DNA from: Syngnathus acus
Taxonomy: Eukaryota > Chordata > Actinopteri > Syngnathiformes > Syngnathidae
Assembly: GCF_901709675.1 (NCBI RefSeq)
Contig: NC_051095.1
Location: 2,646,295 to 2,710,294, forward strand
Direction of reading: 5' to 3'
DNA: 64,000 nucleotides
In this document: piece after piece, positions 1 to 36,599 of the stretch
Position numbering within the stretch: the first letter of the stretch is position 1
How the letters are laid out: the number at the start of each line of letters is the position of its first letter
Notes under the pieces: generated by a model
The model's database searches: none
Told to the model about the DNA's origin: nothing
The model's input: only the letters and a program-made list of their open reading frames with translations
Made by a program: the position numbers and the translations under genes

Positions 1-3000
1 CAGAACTCTCCACCCCCTCTCGATGGAGGAGCCCTCCAGAAAACCTCAACCACCTCCGTCTAATCGCTCTCAATCAGGCTTCAACCACCTGCCCGTCAAC
101 AATCCGCCTTTTTTCCAAAACGGGGTCCTCACTGTAGAATGTCACCGTGGACCGGGTGGTGGTGGGGGGGGTTCAGTCAGATGTGGTTAAGTGCGCCTCT
201 CTTGCTTGAGGGACTCTGCATAAAGAAACCTTTTTAAGGGGCTGTGTTGTTTTTCTTTGCCTCTTTCTTTTTATAACTCCGATCGCCTCCAGCCTGTCAA
301 ACACCCCCCATCGCATTATTGGGGCTTTAAAAGCCGAGGATCTCGGAGCTGTTGGTTTTGCGTTGACCACACATTTGATCATCGCTAATCCAAGAGACGC
401 GTCGGTGGGGTTTTCTGCTGAATTGTCGCAAATGGGATTTACCTTGACGGAAAATTGTCGTCCGAAGAAAAAAGGCTTTGGACCAACAGGTCGATTCAGA
501 CGTAAGCGGGCTCCAAATTCTCTTTGGCCTATGTCACATTTCTGTCTCCACTCTTCAGTAATCTACTCTCCACAACGTCTGAGCTGACTTGTTTCTTTCT
601 CAGCTCCAAAAAAACGACACAGACCAGAATCTTGGGTCACCGCAAGCGGCTCTATGAAGTGAACCACGAGCGTCCAGCAAGTTCCTCGGGCCCATTCAGG
701 AGCTACTGTCACCAACTGATGTGACCAGCAAGAAAACACAGCAAAACCATGCTGCTCTGTCCTCAGCTTCCCGTTCCTCTGATCACCTTGGTTGTCCAGT
801 TTTCTGGAAGCCCCTCCTGCCCACCAAAAGTCTTTACTCAGCTTTCACCACATTATTCTCTGCCTATGTCTTCTTAATAAGCATCCTTGCTAAACTATAA
901 TCACAAAGTGATGAGGCTAACAATAAGCATACCTGCGCTTCTGAACCTTTGTCAGCATTCGAGTGCAGTGCCGCAGGTCAAAGCTCTGCCTCGTCCTTAA
1001 AAGTGTTCTACAGAAGCGTCTTTGCCCCGATTGATTATGCAGTAACGCATTAAGGGGCTCCTCACCTTGTATGTCGTTTCAAGGCCGGCGACGCTGAATC
1101 AATCACTCCTCGACAATCGCATCCTTACAACTTCCAAATTATGAGCCGCTCCGTTGATAACCATGCGATTGTTAATAAGCCTTTTGCTGCCATGTTTAAA
1201 TTGCACACTGTGAAATATTTTTTCTTTCAAGGCAGAAAGACATCCCTGCACGGCGTCGTCCCCGCAACATTGGGCTATCGCGGGAGGGCAAACGTGTGTG
1301 TTTGGAGGGTGATAATGGATGACACGCTTGCGGACAATGCGTGCGTGTGTGGGTGTGTGTTTGTCATGTGGACATAAGGGTGGAAAAACATGTGACGTGA
1401 ACAAAGAGGCGCGTGTGTGGCACTGATGAAAAGGATTGTGTCCAAATGTGGATTCAACAGCATGGATGGGTGCTGCACCTAACCCACCCTCCACAATTCA
1501 GGTGGCAGACACAGTGACATCATCCCTTAACAGAACACGCCCCCCCCCCCCCCCCTCCTAGACCTATGACGATAGACAATGGCACGCACATTGGTACCTT
1601 CATCAAACAGGTTGCATTTACATGCTCCTCATCTTCACAGCCTTTGTCTCCTAGCAACTGTGACTATTTAATACCTGCTACCACTACAGGTAAAAAAGAA
1701 AAGGAGGAGGAAAAAGTAAGGGGGGGGGGGGGCAAGCGGCTGTTTCGTACCCGGTGGTTGTTGCCGCTGCCGCGTTTTATGATGCACGCAGGTAAGGAGG
1801 ACACGGGGAAGGAGAGGAGAGGCGAGAGCAGTGACAAGACAAGCACGGCTGATCAATCACACTCATTCCCGTCACGTTCACGGTTCAGTGCCGGCGTCCG
1901 AGCGGGGAGGTTGCATCACTCACACATCTGCAAAGGTCATTCATGCAACGTTAGGGCATCGGCATGCATGGCTTGAAAAACAAAAAAAAGGAATGGAAAA
2001 AAAGAGAAGAAGGAAAGCGTGGCCTTTTCTTCTCCCCACACACACACAAACTCCCCAAATCGCTTCCAATTACGTCACACAGAATACCAACAGTGCCTCG
2101 TCCGTTGTACATTTATCCTCGTTTCCATTTGACGCGGCCCAAAATGCATCCTTACCAGTTTGTAAAGTCAGCAGCAAAGTGAGGAGCAGCAGCAGCCTCT
2201 GCATGGTTCAGCCCACCAGGAAGAATAAGTCCAGTATGGGGCCAAAACTCCGTGAGGACGGCATCCAAAAGGCAGAGCTGGACGGGACAGTGAGAGAAAG
2301 AAAAGGACGAAGAGCAGCAGCACTAGTCGCCTGTCCTCGATGTTGCTCAGCTCTCACTCGGCTTTTACACCATTCCGCTGCTTTTTTCCCTCTTCCCCTC
2401 CACCTCTGCTCCCTCTCTCCTCTTTCCACTGTGGCGGCAGTCCGCTTACTGCTGCGCACGGATCGACATCAAGTCATCGGATGATCCATTCGTTTCCGGT
2501 AACACTTTTCAAAATAAAAGCGTAAAACCATTGAATGTGTAGAAGAGGGGATGGGCAAATTGGGAGCACATATAACCAAGCACGCATCTTCTATGCATGA
2601 CAAAAATGCCATTTTAAATATAAACATGCATGTTTCAATATACTAACTCACCAATAAAAGTTTTGAAATAAGCAACTAAACAAACACATTATTGACGTCT
2701 GATTCCAAATCCAATGTTCATGCTCCTCCCTGAAGCATAAAATGGCGATAAAGGTTCTTGTTGTGATATAAATCTCTTTCAAATATGACGTAGAATCATT
2801 GTCATTCCACAAAAAAAAAATATATATAAATAAATAAAACGGCTTGTTTGCAGAGCTCTCATTCTCGTATTATAAACAGCCACTTCCCGTCTTGCATTCA
2901 CTGCAGTTTGCCCAACTTGACGTCATATCCTCATTCGAGGCGCATTCCTCGCTCGCTCGCTCTCAGCCTCTCTCTTTCAGTCTGTCTCATTCTTTGTCTT

Positions 3001-3900
3001 CTGTCTCTGTTTCACTGTCACCGTCTGCGAAAATTTGATCAAATCCTAATTATTCTTTGGTTCTAGTTTTAATAAAGAAGCTGGTGACCGCTTTAAAGAA
3101 CCACATCTGGATAGTTTGTGTTGTCACAGCAACATATGCAGATGATCTTTGGGGATGTTTGAATGTGTTTTGGGGTTGAATTTATTACGCAGGTCTACAA
3201 CGTGTACTGTGGAAATAGAATGATTAATAAAGTTGATTTCAAAATAAAATTATCGCCCCCCCCCCTTCTCTCTCTCTCTTGTGACGTCATTGGAACCACA
3301 ACACGGTCCCCTTTAAACCCAAAAAGATGATGTCGAAACTTGGATGAAATCTTAGCAAGGACAACCAGATGAGTCCACTGTCCACCAATGACGAGTCGTG
3401 AAGATTGTTTCAAAACTTTCAAATCTGCTTTCGTGTTTAATCGTGCTCATATCGAGAAGATACGTGCACGTTTTGGTCAGTCAGCTGAGCGTCGAACATG
3501 ATGCTGGGGCGCCGCCTGTCGTCGTCTGGCTGCTCATGCAAAGGTCGAATCTGGACTCTTGTTCGGTGAATTTGTTGTTGTTTTAGTCTATTGGATTTCA
3601 AAATTGGAAAGAAATTACGAGTATTTTTGACTATATTCTCATTTATTGAGATAATTGCAACAATTGTATTTTTAAGTGGACTAGTATATTTTGTATCTTA
3701 GTGTCAATTCTATGAGAAGAATAGACGACAAAGCATCTTTTTATTGAATTCTACTCTTTTATTCTATTGTCTCATCATTTGAATTGTTTTACGTGTAGAT
3801 AAAAAAATAAATAAAAAATATTGTCGGACTGTCTTTCTATTGGCATTACTCGTGTCCATCACGGCAAACCTACCGCATCCAAACGTTTCATCAAAAGATG
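1..3900. other. Intergenic stretch with no supported gene
   Basis: I see no open frame with a recognisable domain and no convincing exon series. The stretch has GT-rich patches near 1290-1360, homopolymer C and G runs near 1541-1556 and 1721-1731, and an AT-rich patch near 3640-3830. A block at about 601-723 has an acceptor-like pyrimidine tract and CAG before it and stays open to a TGA, so it could be a terminal exon of an upstream plus-strand gene. It matches no family I recognise. Confidence 0.5.
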
Positions 3901-3947
3901 CAGCCCAAGCAAAACAAAGGGGGCAACCTCAGCGACTCCCAACGACC

Positions 3948-4021
3948 CATCTCTGCCGGGACTCGAACCCGGAGCCTCTGGATTAGAAGTCCAGCGCGCT
4001 ATTCCATTGCGCCACAGAGAC
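3948..4021 (-). tRNA. tRNA-Arg (anticodon TCT), intronless
   Basis: The reverse complement folds as a complete cloverleaf. The 7-bp acceptor stem is GTCTCTG with CAGAGAT (one G-U pair) and G as discriminator. The A box is TGGCGCAATGG and the B box is GGGTTCGAGTCC. The anticodon loop is CTTCTAA with anticodon TCT, which reads AGA/AGG arginine codons. There is no intron. On the transcribed strand a T-rich run (TTTGTTTT) follows about 30 bases after the 3' end, consistent with Pol III termination. The sequence resembles the intronless vertebrate tRNA-Arg-TCT isodecoder group that includes the neuron-enriched mouse gene n-Tr20. That resemblance is from memory. Confidence 0.95.
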
Positions 4022-4276
4022 TGCGTCAAATTGATGGCGCAAAATCACGTTTTGTACGCAAGCGCGTCCGAGGCATCCTGTCTACACTCGCAGCATCAGG
4101 ACCATTCTGAGTCGCCATATTTGTAGTACCGCAAACGGCCACTAGAGGGCCTCCTGTATCATCCGTCTTCACGGAAAGGCAGAAAGATTACTTGTTTTCT
4201 TTCTTTTTTAGCGACTCCTGCCTATAAAACAACCAGAAAATTCAAAACAAATCATAAAATAGTGAATCGCAATTCG

Positions 4277-6547
4277 CTATAGAACATTCAAATGTGTCGT
4301 GTCTGTCACCACACTGATTTGGCACTCCTCTTCCTCCTTTTCCAGGAAATTAAGGCTGAAAAGTCTGTCACTCTAAAAGGAAGACAAAAATAATTGAATA
4401 CATTTAATTTAGTTATTGTGTTTCCACTACTTGCTACACCCAAATTATGAGAATTACACATAGTCTATTTACTGTTTAGCTTCAGGCTGACAAACAATGC
4501 AAAAAACTCTCTTACGTTCTCCTGAATCGTATGGTCAATGTATGTTTTCAAAGCGCAAGATTACAGAGTGGTGGAATTTGGTATTTCATGGTTCTGGTCA
4601 CATTTTAACATCATTACCTTGTTGTTGTGAATATCACTGAGGAAATCCCGAGGTTGGGGCACGTTGCCGAACATGACTTCCCGATTCCTGCACGGGGCAA
4701 GCGCGATGATTAACAAACAAGATAGAGCACGTCGTTTTGAATGTTGCTTTGAGCCACCTTCTGAAGCACACGCACGCCAGCGATGCAAGGCCGGCACACA
4801 GCAGCGGGATGATGACGATGGCGGCGTACAAGATGGCATCGGCATCATGGTCCGCCTCTGCCGAGGAAGAGCACGCTGTTTAGCCGAGCGGACCAGGTTT
4901 CCCGAAAATGTGTCACGTACCAAAATACTTGATTTCACTCCATTCAGAGTCTCCGCGAGGGCTGCATGCTCTCAGGGTCATACGGTACTGACAGTGAGAA
5001 ACTCGGCCCAATAGTAGCCATGTCACTCCCTGGACCATTTGAGTCTAAGATAAGATGGTAAGAGGGCAATTTTTGGGAATGATGCGGCGTCTTTCATATT
5101 ATTGCGCTTCCTCTTACCTTTTCCTTATCACACTCAGTGTAATTTATCACAAACTTCCACTGCGGTAGTCCTAAAACATCCGGAGGAGTCCAGCTCACGT
5201 TGAAATAACCTGGGACTTTGCTAACGCTCCAGTTTAGGGGATGCGGTGTCACTGAGGTGGGAAAGAGAGTCACACGGGTCAAATATTGACAAAGAGACAT
5301 TTGACATGTGTGACGACGTCGCCACCTCGCACGGGCTTCTCCTGAAAGGTGTTCTTGACGAGACCCCCGTTCAGGGTAGCGTTAAACAACATCAGGATGG
5401 ACTCCTGTGCTTTGGACTGCAGACAGCAGCCCGTCCTCATGCCATTGGTGAGCGTGTAGTGCGGACACTCCGACAAGGACATGACGCCGGAGGCCACGTC
5501 CTCCACCTCGTTCGCTAACCTTGCGCGGATGACAAATGACTTAATGTAATCACAGCATGCTTACTAAGCAAAGAGGCGGGGAGGTGAGGTAGGGGGTCAT
5601 ACTGATAATAGAAAGCGAGATCCCGAGGAGAGCCGAGAGGCACCCAGGAGCACCGAGTCAGCGCCGACGAGATGATGCTGCACCGCACATTACTCACCAG
5701 CTCTGAGTGGGAGAAGATGAATAATAATAGTGGGTCCGAAATGTCCCGAGAAGGATTGTTTGCGCTCTACCTGGATATGTAACATTGAGGAAAGAAGGCT
5801 CGCTATTTATGTGGTTGCAGGTGGTCTGAACAGAGAAAAACAGGGAACCTCCTTCCATTGCCAGGTTGTAGACTGAAGGAGGTGATTGATGAGTCTGAAA
5901 TAACAAGAAATTAATCTTATTTATTAGCTGCAGAGGTGTCACGGTACTTTTTCAGGGTCAAAAGGCGTCTCAACAGTTTTGCCAACACACACACAGAAAA
6001 AACGCTGACTCGAAATTCCGTCATGAACTTACACTCTGTTCCTCACTGTTGTGCTCGGCCGTTCTTTTCAACACATTGTATTCACAGTTTGGTGGCAAAC
6101 GCTCGTGTCCCCACCACAGTTGGGGTTCAAAGTCGCTCAGCCAACGAAGGGTGAGATTGCGCGGTGGCAGGAGCTGACCTGAACAGAAGAGAGGACAGGA
6201 TCGAGGAAGTAAAACGCATATAAATAGAACCTGAACCTCTTGGGTGTGTGACTGTGATTGCAATATGTTAGGAAACTTCCTCTCGCTGTAGCCTTTGGGC
6301 CACCAAACGCCCCTTTAAGTCGCGAGCGTGGACAAAGAAAAAGACAGTTAAACACGCGGCAGTTCAGGTAACTTGATGTGACGTCACTGAGGGGAAACGC
6401 TGTCAGCGTAATAATGCTACTAACAATAATGGCACTATATTATAGGATATAAATGTACAAGTTCACTTTCTTACCGGTTTGTGTTCGTGACTCAACATCA
6501 ACCAAAAAGTAAACTGCTACGGATAAGAGTAAACGTTTCACAAACAT
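4277..6547 (-). CDS. Type I cytokine receptor, IL-13 receptor alpha-like (copy A)
   Basis: Ten coding exons joined in consistent phase give 381 aa: 6475-6547, 6033-6178, 5771-5894, 5603-5702, 5326-5519, 5118-5251, 4921-5029, 4758-4857, 4618-4687, 4277-4372. In order they encode a signal peptide starting MFVKRLLLS, a first fibronectin-like domain (LPPRNLTLRW), the cytokine-binding module with its Cys-X9-CSW pair, a membrane-proximal domain (FNVSWTPPD) ending in DSEWSE in place of WSXWS, a membrane span (ILYAAIVIIPLLCAGLASLA) and a short tail. The tail has a weak Box 1 (VPQPRDF) and an acidic end. The class binds IL-4/IL-13-type cytokines at the cell surface and signals through JAKs. Exon phases match copy B one for one, so the two are tandem duplicates. 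IL13RA1 versus IL13RA2 orthology is not settled here. Confidence 0.85.
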
Positions 6548-6599
6548 CCTCAGCTGGGAAAAAAAAATAAATCACAACAATGAGATGAACAAATTCACT

Positions 6600-7600
6600 C
6601 GCGTCTTCATTGAAACATTTTTCGACGAGTTGTCGAAGTCGGTCAATGGACCCGTTTAGGCTTCCAAGTAAAGGAAAGGCGAAATGGGCGGAGTTTCGTC
6701 GACCAATGTATTGACCATATAGAATAGAATGCCCTTTATTGTCAGTTTACTATACGAATTAAATATTATAGCATTACAATTATAGCATTAATTAGGCATA
6801 GTATATGTTGAAATTGACCAGGGAAAGTTGTACATTTAGCGCAAGCGTTCGAATACATTGCTAAATTCCGAGTGTCCTTGAAGTCAACATACTGTGCGGC
6901 GTCCTGTGATTGGAAGCGAGTGAGAGACTCTTGGCCTTCGTGGTGGCCACATTGGTGGGGGCAACGTTCGCATTAAAAGCAATGAAAGTAAATTGAAAAT
7001 AAATCACAACTTGCTTATTTCGCAACATATTTTCACCAGGTTGATTCACAATTTATACATAAACGTTGACAACTTTAAAACATGTGCTTTCAATACAGAA
7101 CATTAAAAAAATAAAAAGAGCCCCAAAAAATAAATAAATATTACCTATGAAATACTAATTTCAGAGATGCACTTGCAAAGTTGATTATTACTTTGAAAAG
7201 CACTTTAAACGTGTAAGTATTAGAAGTTATGTGTTTGCAAAAGCTCTTTTTTAAAACAATGTTTCCTTGAACCTCTAGCACGGTGGATGGTGCAATGCAT
7301 AAGCAAGATAACAGGCTTAAGACAGGTCCGATTATCTTGAACGTTGTAGTTTGTTTTAGCTGATCAGTGTTTCACATACAAAGGCAGACTACAATTTGTT
7401 GTGTACAGTGATACCATTTAAATATATAAATGTCAATAAACTCTTTCCTGAGTTGAACAAATCAAGTCAAAGTGCAAGTTGGACAGACACCGACGACAAA
7501 TCTCTGAAGATCTCTTGTTTTTGTCTCTGAGTGTGTTTTGTCCACATGTAAACTCTTTCAGCAGATTTTTTGTGTTTGCTTCCTCCTTCTACAGCGGTCA
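6600..7600. other. Intergenic spacer between the two receptor genes
   Basis: AT-rich sequence between the start of receptor copy A and the 3' end of copy B. It contains a repeat-like segment at about 6715-6800, an AGAATAGAATG block followed by CCCTTTATTGTCAG, which resembles the 3' tail of fish non-LTR elements. The minus strand carries AATAAA motifs here that could end the copy B transcript. No further exon is recognised. Confidence 0.4.
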
Positions 7601-7769
7601 AACATGACGGCTGCGAAGAAATCCACTTATGGTGCGGAACAACGCCGCCGTTCTATGCCCTGACTGGGAGTAAGTAGTCTTTGAGGATGATACCATCCAT
7701 TTCCTTGTTGTCCGACTTGGACCGTTTGAGCCTCTCGTCAACACGGGAGTTCATCCTGCCGGTTGTGTT

Positions 7770-10827
<3,058 letters not shown>

Positions 10828-11052
10828 GTTTCGTACGTCGGAGTCTTGTTCGGGGGACTTGTTCGCTCCTTAAATGTTGTCCGATTTAAAGTCGACGAGG
10901 GACTGAAGAAGGAAAACGGGAAGGCAAAAGCACACGTAGAAGGGCCAGGCGGTGGGAGTGCGCGAGAAGTGACGGCTTGTTCATCCGCTTCGTTTCCCAA
11001 CTACGCCGCCCACACAGGCGCAATGCCAAGAATTGCATTTTTGCGAACATTC

Positions 11053-11403
11053 CGCAGTGATTGAAACAGCATGTGACGTCATTGAGGCTATACTAAAATG
11101 TTTAGTACATTTTTATTTTTTTTTTTAAATATGTATTTTTATTCTGTTTTTATTCGCGTTTTGTTTACTGGCTGGATTTTTGCATGGGGAATAGATTCAT
11201 TTAAAAGTCTGGTGAGGGGGGGAAAAGACGCAGTGATTGAAACCGCATTTGACGTTGTCATTGTGGCTATACTAAAATGTTTAGTCGATTTTTTTTTTTT
11301 TTAATATGCATTTTTATTCTGTTTTTATTCGGGTTTTGTTTACTGGCTGGATTTTTGCATGGGGAATGGATTCATTTAAAAGTCTGGTGAGAGGAAAAAG
11401 ACG
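11053..11403. repeat. Tandem duplication of a 176-bp unit over the DOCK11 3' end
   Basis: Unit 1 (11053-11228) and unit 2 (11229-11403) are near-identical direct repeats. Both begin CGCAGTGATTGAAAC, continue through GGCTATACTAAAATG and an AT-rich core, and end with TTTACTGGCTGGATTTTTGC and AAAGTCTGGTGAG. Each copy carries minus-strand AATAAA hexamers (seen as TTTATT at 11138, 11149, 11313 and 11324), so the duplication likely spans the polyadenylation region of the minus-strand DOCK11 transcript. Confidence 0.9.
11313..11318 (-). promoter_or_regulatory. Probable DOCK11 polyadenylation signal (AATAAA)
   Basis: AATAAA on the minus strand about 760 bases past the DOCK11 stop codon, with a second copy at 11324-11329 and further copies in the upstream repeat unit. 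Which one is used cannot be told from sequence. Confidence 0.5.
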
Positions 11404-12077
11404 AACAAAGATCCTGACCCTGTCATGATAAGCATCAAACTTGTAAAATAATTTAACAAGCCACTTGGCATCTTGTTCTGAGAAGAAAAGAAAGGCTTTT
11501 GTTTGATTCGCTTTAATGGGGAGGGGAAGCCTGTACAGGAACACACGTGACAAGCAGCTCGCTACTGTATACAATGCGTTAAAAATAAGGCAATGACCAC
11601 ACTTGGTCTCCAAAGTCCAATCAATATGTGAGAAATATAAATACAAGCACAAACACAGAATGAAATAGTGATGACCAATTTATGTACATCTTGATGGCTA
11701 TTTTTCAGTGTAGCACTTGTGAAATACCGTTTTAAGAATAGCATAAAATACAAGCTCCCCTGTAACTCTCCCACGAGCCCAGTCTTGCACGAGCAACTTG
11801 AGACACTCTTTAAACATGACCCGTGTGTTTACGTGACTGGCAGATAAATTGTTGAATAGCAGTCCAGGCGTGTTTGCAGCTTTGTCAATGTGAAGCAAAA
11901 TGGTGTCCTGCATAGATCTGAACGGCACACAAGGCAGTCCTGTAACGTGGCGTCATTTGAAAAGAAGGGGAAAAACAAAGCAGTGCATCTGAGCATGACT
12001 CCAACTCGACATGCTGCTTTACATTCAGTCACGGCTTGCATCCGGCCAAGGTGCAGCCTTGCGTCCTAGTATTGTTT
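11404..12077 (-). other. DOCK11 3' untranslated region
   Basis: The sequence between the DOCK11 stop codon and the first AATAAA hexamers on the minus strand has no long coding frame with family resemblance and no intron signals that would extend the protein. I read it as 3' UTR. Its exact end depends on which duplicated polyadenylation signal is used. Confidence 0.6.
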
Positions 12078-33860
<21,783 letters not shown>

Positions 33861-35662
33861 TCACTTGTCATTGTACTTGGTAAATTCCTTCAGAGCCCAT
33901 TTTTGAATTTCGATTTGCTCTCGTAATTTGCCATACTGCTGAGCCAGGGCCTCAAATTCCTTGCCCAAGATCTCAAAAGAGGACAACTTTGACTCCAAAG
34001 ACTGTTTCTCTGCCCGGCAGGCTCTCAGCTCTGACTCCAACTTTTTTCTGCAATTCGGGAATAACAAAAAAAATAATATGCATCACGTTTCTCAAAACAA
34101 AGCTGCACATGCAAGACTCAATATTACAACTCCTCTTGCCTTATTTCTTTGTGGGTAGAAATCGAGTCAACTGTGTACGTTTCCAGCTTAATTGCAACCA
34201 ACTGAGACCTAAAAAGGATGAATGAATAAACAGATGAATTATTTTTTTTAAAATGAAACCAGGCAAATGTATTAAAAGATTCAACTCATTACATGATTGT
34301 TTCCAAGACTAATTCGGATTTGCCCTCAAAGTAGCCCAATTTCTTCCTGTCCAAATCGGTCTGTGTCTTCAAGCGGGTCTCCAGGATGAAAGACTGAAGG
34401 AGCTGGATACATTTTGTCATCTCCTGCAGGGGGTAAATACCACGCTAGATGTTTTCATTTGTGCACTTTTTCAAAATACAAAATGTACTATATGCATCTT
34501 ACAGAAAGGTACAGTCGTGTCTGCCTTTGGAGGAGAACTGTCTTTTCACGGTTGCTTTGCTTCAGATCTTCAACCTTGTTTTTGTCTTTATCCAGTTGTG
34601 CGGACAGATTAGACAACTTGCAGTGATTCAGAGAGTCGCTATGATTGTCTAGAAAAAAATAGCAAAGGCCACACTCTTAATAGCTACACAAGAAGCTAAC
34701 AGGATGATCAACTGAAGTGTGAAAAAGGAAACAGACCCCATTCAGGTTGATAGTAGAGGAGGAAATTAAAACACTTTTTCTTGAGATGTTCCTCAAGCAC
34801 TCCATATACACGCTCCTTCATTTTTTGTATATTCTGTGAATTACAAGAAACATTAGTACAAGGAAAATGAAAGTCAGTGTGTTTTGATCACATACTTTCT
34901 CAGAAGGCATGAGCGCCATAACGTCTTGGGGGTTCAAACCCAAAATGGGGGGCCGGTCCATTTGGGTGGTGTCGCTGGGATCCAGCTGTCTTGCACATTG
35001 GGCCACAAGAAGGCATTTTTCCACGGTCTCGTAAAACTGGTTCAAAAAGTTCATGCGTTAGCTGCATGGAAGATTCCTGCAGGAAATTGACTCACTCAAA
35101 TCGGGACGTCTGTTGATAGTGTACCATGTTCTCATCAGGTGGCACACCGGCACGATGCTTCCTGATTTTGTGGTCTTGGATCATCTCTTGAAGCGCTCTG
35201 TGGATGCTCTCAGACTGCAGCCAGAGTCGCCGCTGTGGCAGCAGTTTCTGCTTAGCCTGAAGAAAAGAAAAAAAAAAGAAATACCAAAGGTATAACAAAC
35301 TAACACTTTGCAGGGACTAAAACATACTGCAAATGTATTTGATTCCCTAAATGCCTGATCATACCCTCTCCAGCTCAGTTTTCAGTGGGGCATTGAGTCC
35401 AGTTTTATCTACACGATGTGCGAGACTGGTCAAGAGTTCACAGAACTTGGGGTTTTGCCTCAGGTCCTCCTCTGTCATGTCACATAGTAGAAACGAGGCC
35501 AAAACTGTGCGAAAGTCCAACATGGCGTTATGTCGTTAGCAAGCGTGACTTGTATTTAATACGAGACGGTAAAATAACCAAACAACACGTGTTTGTTTTC
35601 TCACCCTGTTTATGCAGATTGTCCTCGCTTCCAAACGTCAATACTCCGGATTCCTCGCTCAT
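33861..35662 (-). CDS. haus4: HAUS4, augmin-like complex subunit 4
   Basis: Nine coding exons in consistent phase give 366 aa; human HAUS4 is 363. Exons: 35605-35662, 35365-35504, 35125-35256, 34896-35036, 34737-34833, 34503-34648, 34293-34423, 34140-34208, 33861-34047. HAUS4 is one of eight augmin subunits that recruit gamma-tubulin to existing spindle microtubules for branched nucleation. Diagnostic stretches shared with human HAUS4 are EEDLRQNPKFCELL, RPPILGLNPQDVMALMP, LKTQTDLDRKKLGYFEGK, LETYTVDSISTHKE and the C-terminal KEFEALAQQYGKL with QKWALKEF. The second half is predicted coiled coil. The intron between exons 8 and 9 uses a GC donor (AG|GCAAGA). The start MSEESGVL has no earlier in-frame ATG in the exon. 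Confidence 0.93.
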
Positions 35663-36078
35663 TTTTTGACGGAAATCAACTTCTTTTTCAGCGGTGTAAT
35701 GGAGAGGGAAGAAACTTCCTTATTCAAGTAGCGCGCCTGAACTGTAAGCCTTCCAATTGGCCAAACGCTGGACTCGGCTCACCTCTCGCGAGAAGTCGCG
35801 AGAATGCAACACGAGCGTGAACGTTTTTTAATATGAAAAATATGGATGGGAAGAGGACTTTCAACTGTCCAAATTGCTTGTATTGGTTCAATTATTTTTA
35901 TTTGTAATTTAAATTTTGTTTGCGTTGTCCTGCTGTATTCTTTTTTTCACGACAAGCTGTTCCAATTTTTGCACTACAGTGATAATCAATGCAATTCTAT
36001 TCTATTCTATTCTATTCTATTCTAACTACGATCGGAACTGGCAGATCTTCAACTATCTTGCACTCTCCAATCCCCTAT
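35663..36078. other. HAUS4 promoter side and LINE-like simple-repeat tail
   Basis: Directly upstream of the HAUS4 ATG the sequence is moderately GC-rich with TCTCGCGAGA-like palindromic sequence near 35785 (CTCTCGCGAGA), a known vertebrate housekeeping-promoter motif. Further on, about 35996-36024 is five to six copies of TTCTA, the kind of pentamer tail left by fish non-LTR elements. Confidence 0.55.
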
Positions 36079-36440
36079 GGAGGTAGATTGGGGTCAAAAA
36101 TGGGGTCAAACGTGTGGAACTCGAAAAAAACGATTTGAACCTGGAAAAAACATCCAAATCTGAAAAAAGAGATGTGAATCTGAAAATATAAAACATGCCA
36201 CTGAAAAAAGACCTCGAATCTTGAAAAATAAATGGAGGTGAAACCTGAAAATAAATAATTTATTCAAAACATTTACCAAAGCGAAGCAACTCGAAAAAAA
36301 AATTCATACACGTATTTTTGTTTTGAATATTTTTTCAAGTGTCAAACTCAACACGTTTATTTTCAGTTTCAAGTTTTATCTTTTCAAGTACGAGTTTTGT
36401 ATTTTCAAGTCCAAAACTTTTGACCCCAATCTACCTCCCG
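36078..36440. mobile_element. MITE with 21-bp terminal inverted repeats
   Basis: GGAGGTAGATTGGGGTCAAA at 36079 is exactly mirrored by TTTGACCCCAATCTACCTCC ending at 36438. Flanks read TA-TGGAGG on the left and CTCCCG-TA on the right, consistent with a TA target duplication as in Tc1/[11 protein letters not shown] elements. The interior is built of many short CTGAAAA and CTTGAAAA words on the left half and their complements on the right half, so the whole element can fold on itself. It lies between HAUS4 and FXR2. Confidence 0.78.
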
Positions 36441-36599
36441 TATTTAAGCCGTCCGTTCCTTGGTCGAGTGTCTCTAAAATATAAAGTAAAATGATCCTTA
36501 TTTACGTAACGTATGAAAATGTACTTTGGGAAAATCGTTGTCCACCCCTGTTTACCTTTTCATAATATAAAGCCTTTTACTCCTTGAATCATTTGATTC

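Noticed and set aside
1831-2484. 217-residue plus-strand frame
   Set aside because: Low-complexity composition, no domain, no splice structure, and overlapping frames on the other strand of similar length. Treated as chance.
11098-11304. Phe-rich plus-strand frame as a small membrane protein
   Set aside because: It lies inside the duplicated AT-rich DOCK11 3' end, and its composition follows the T tracts.
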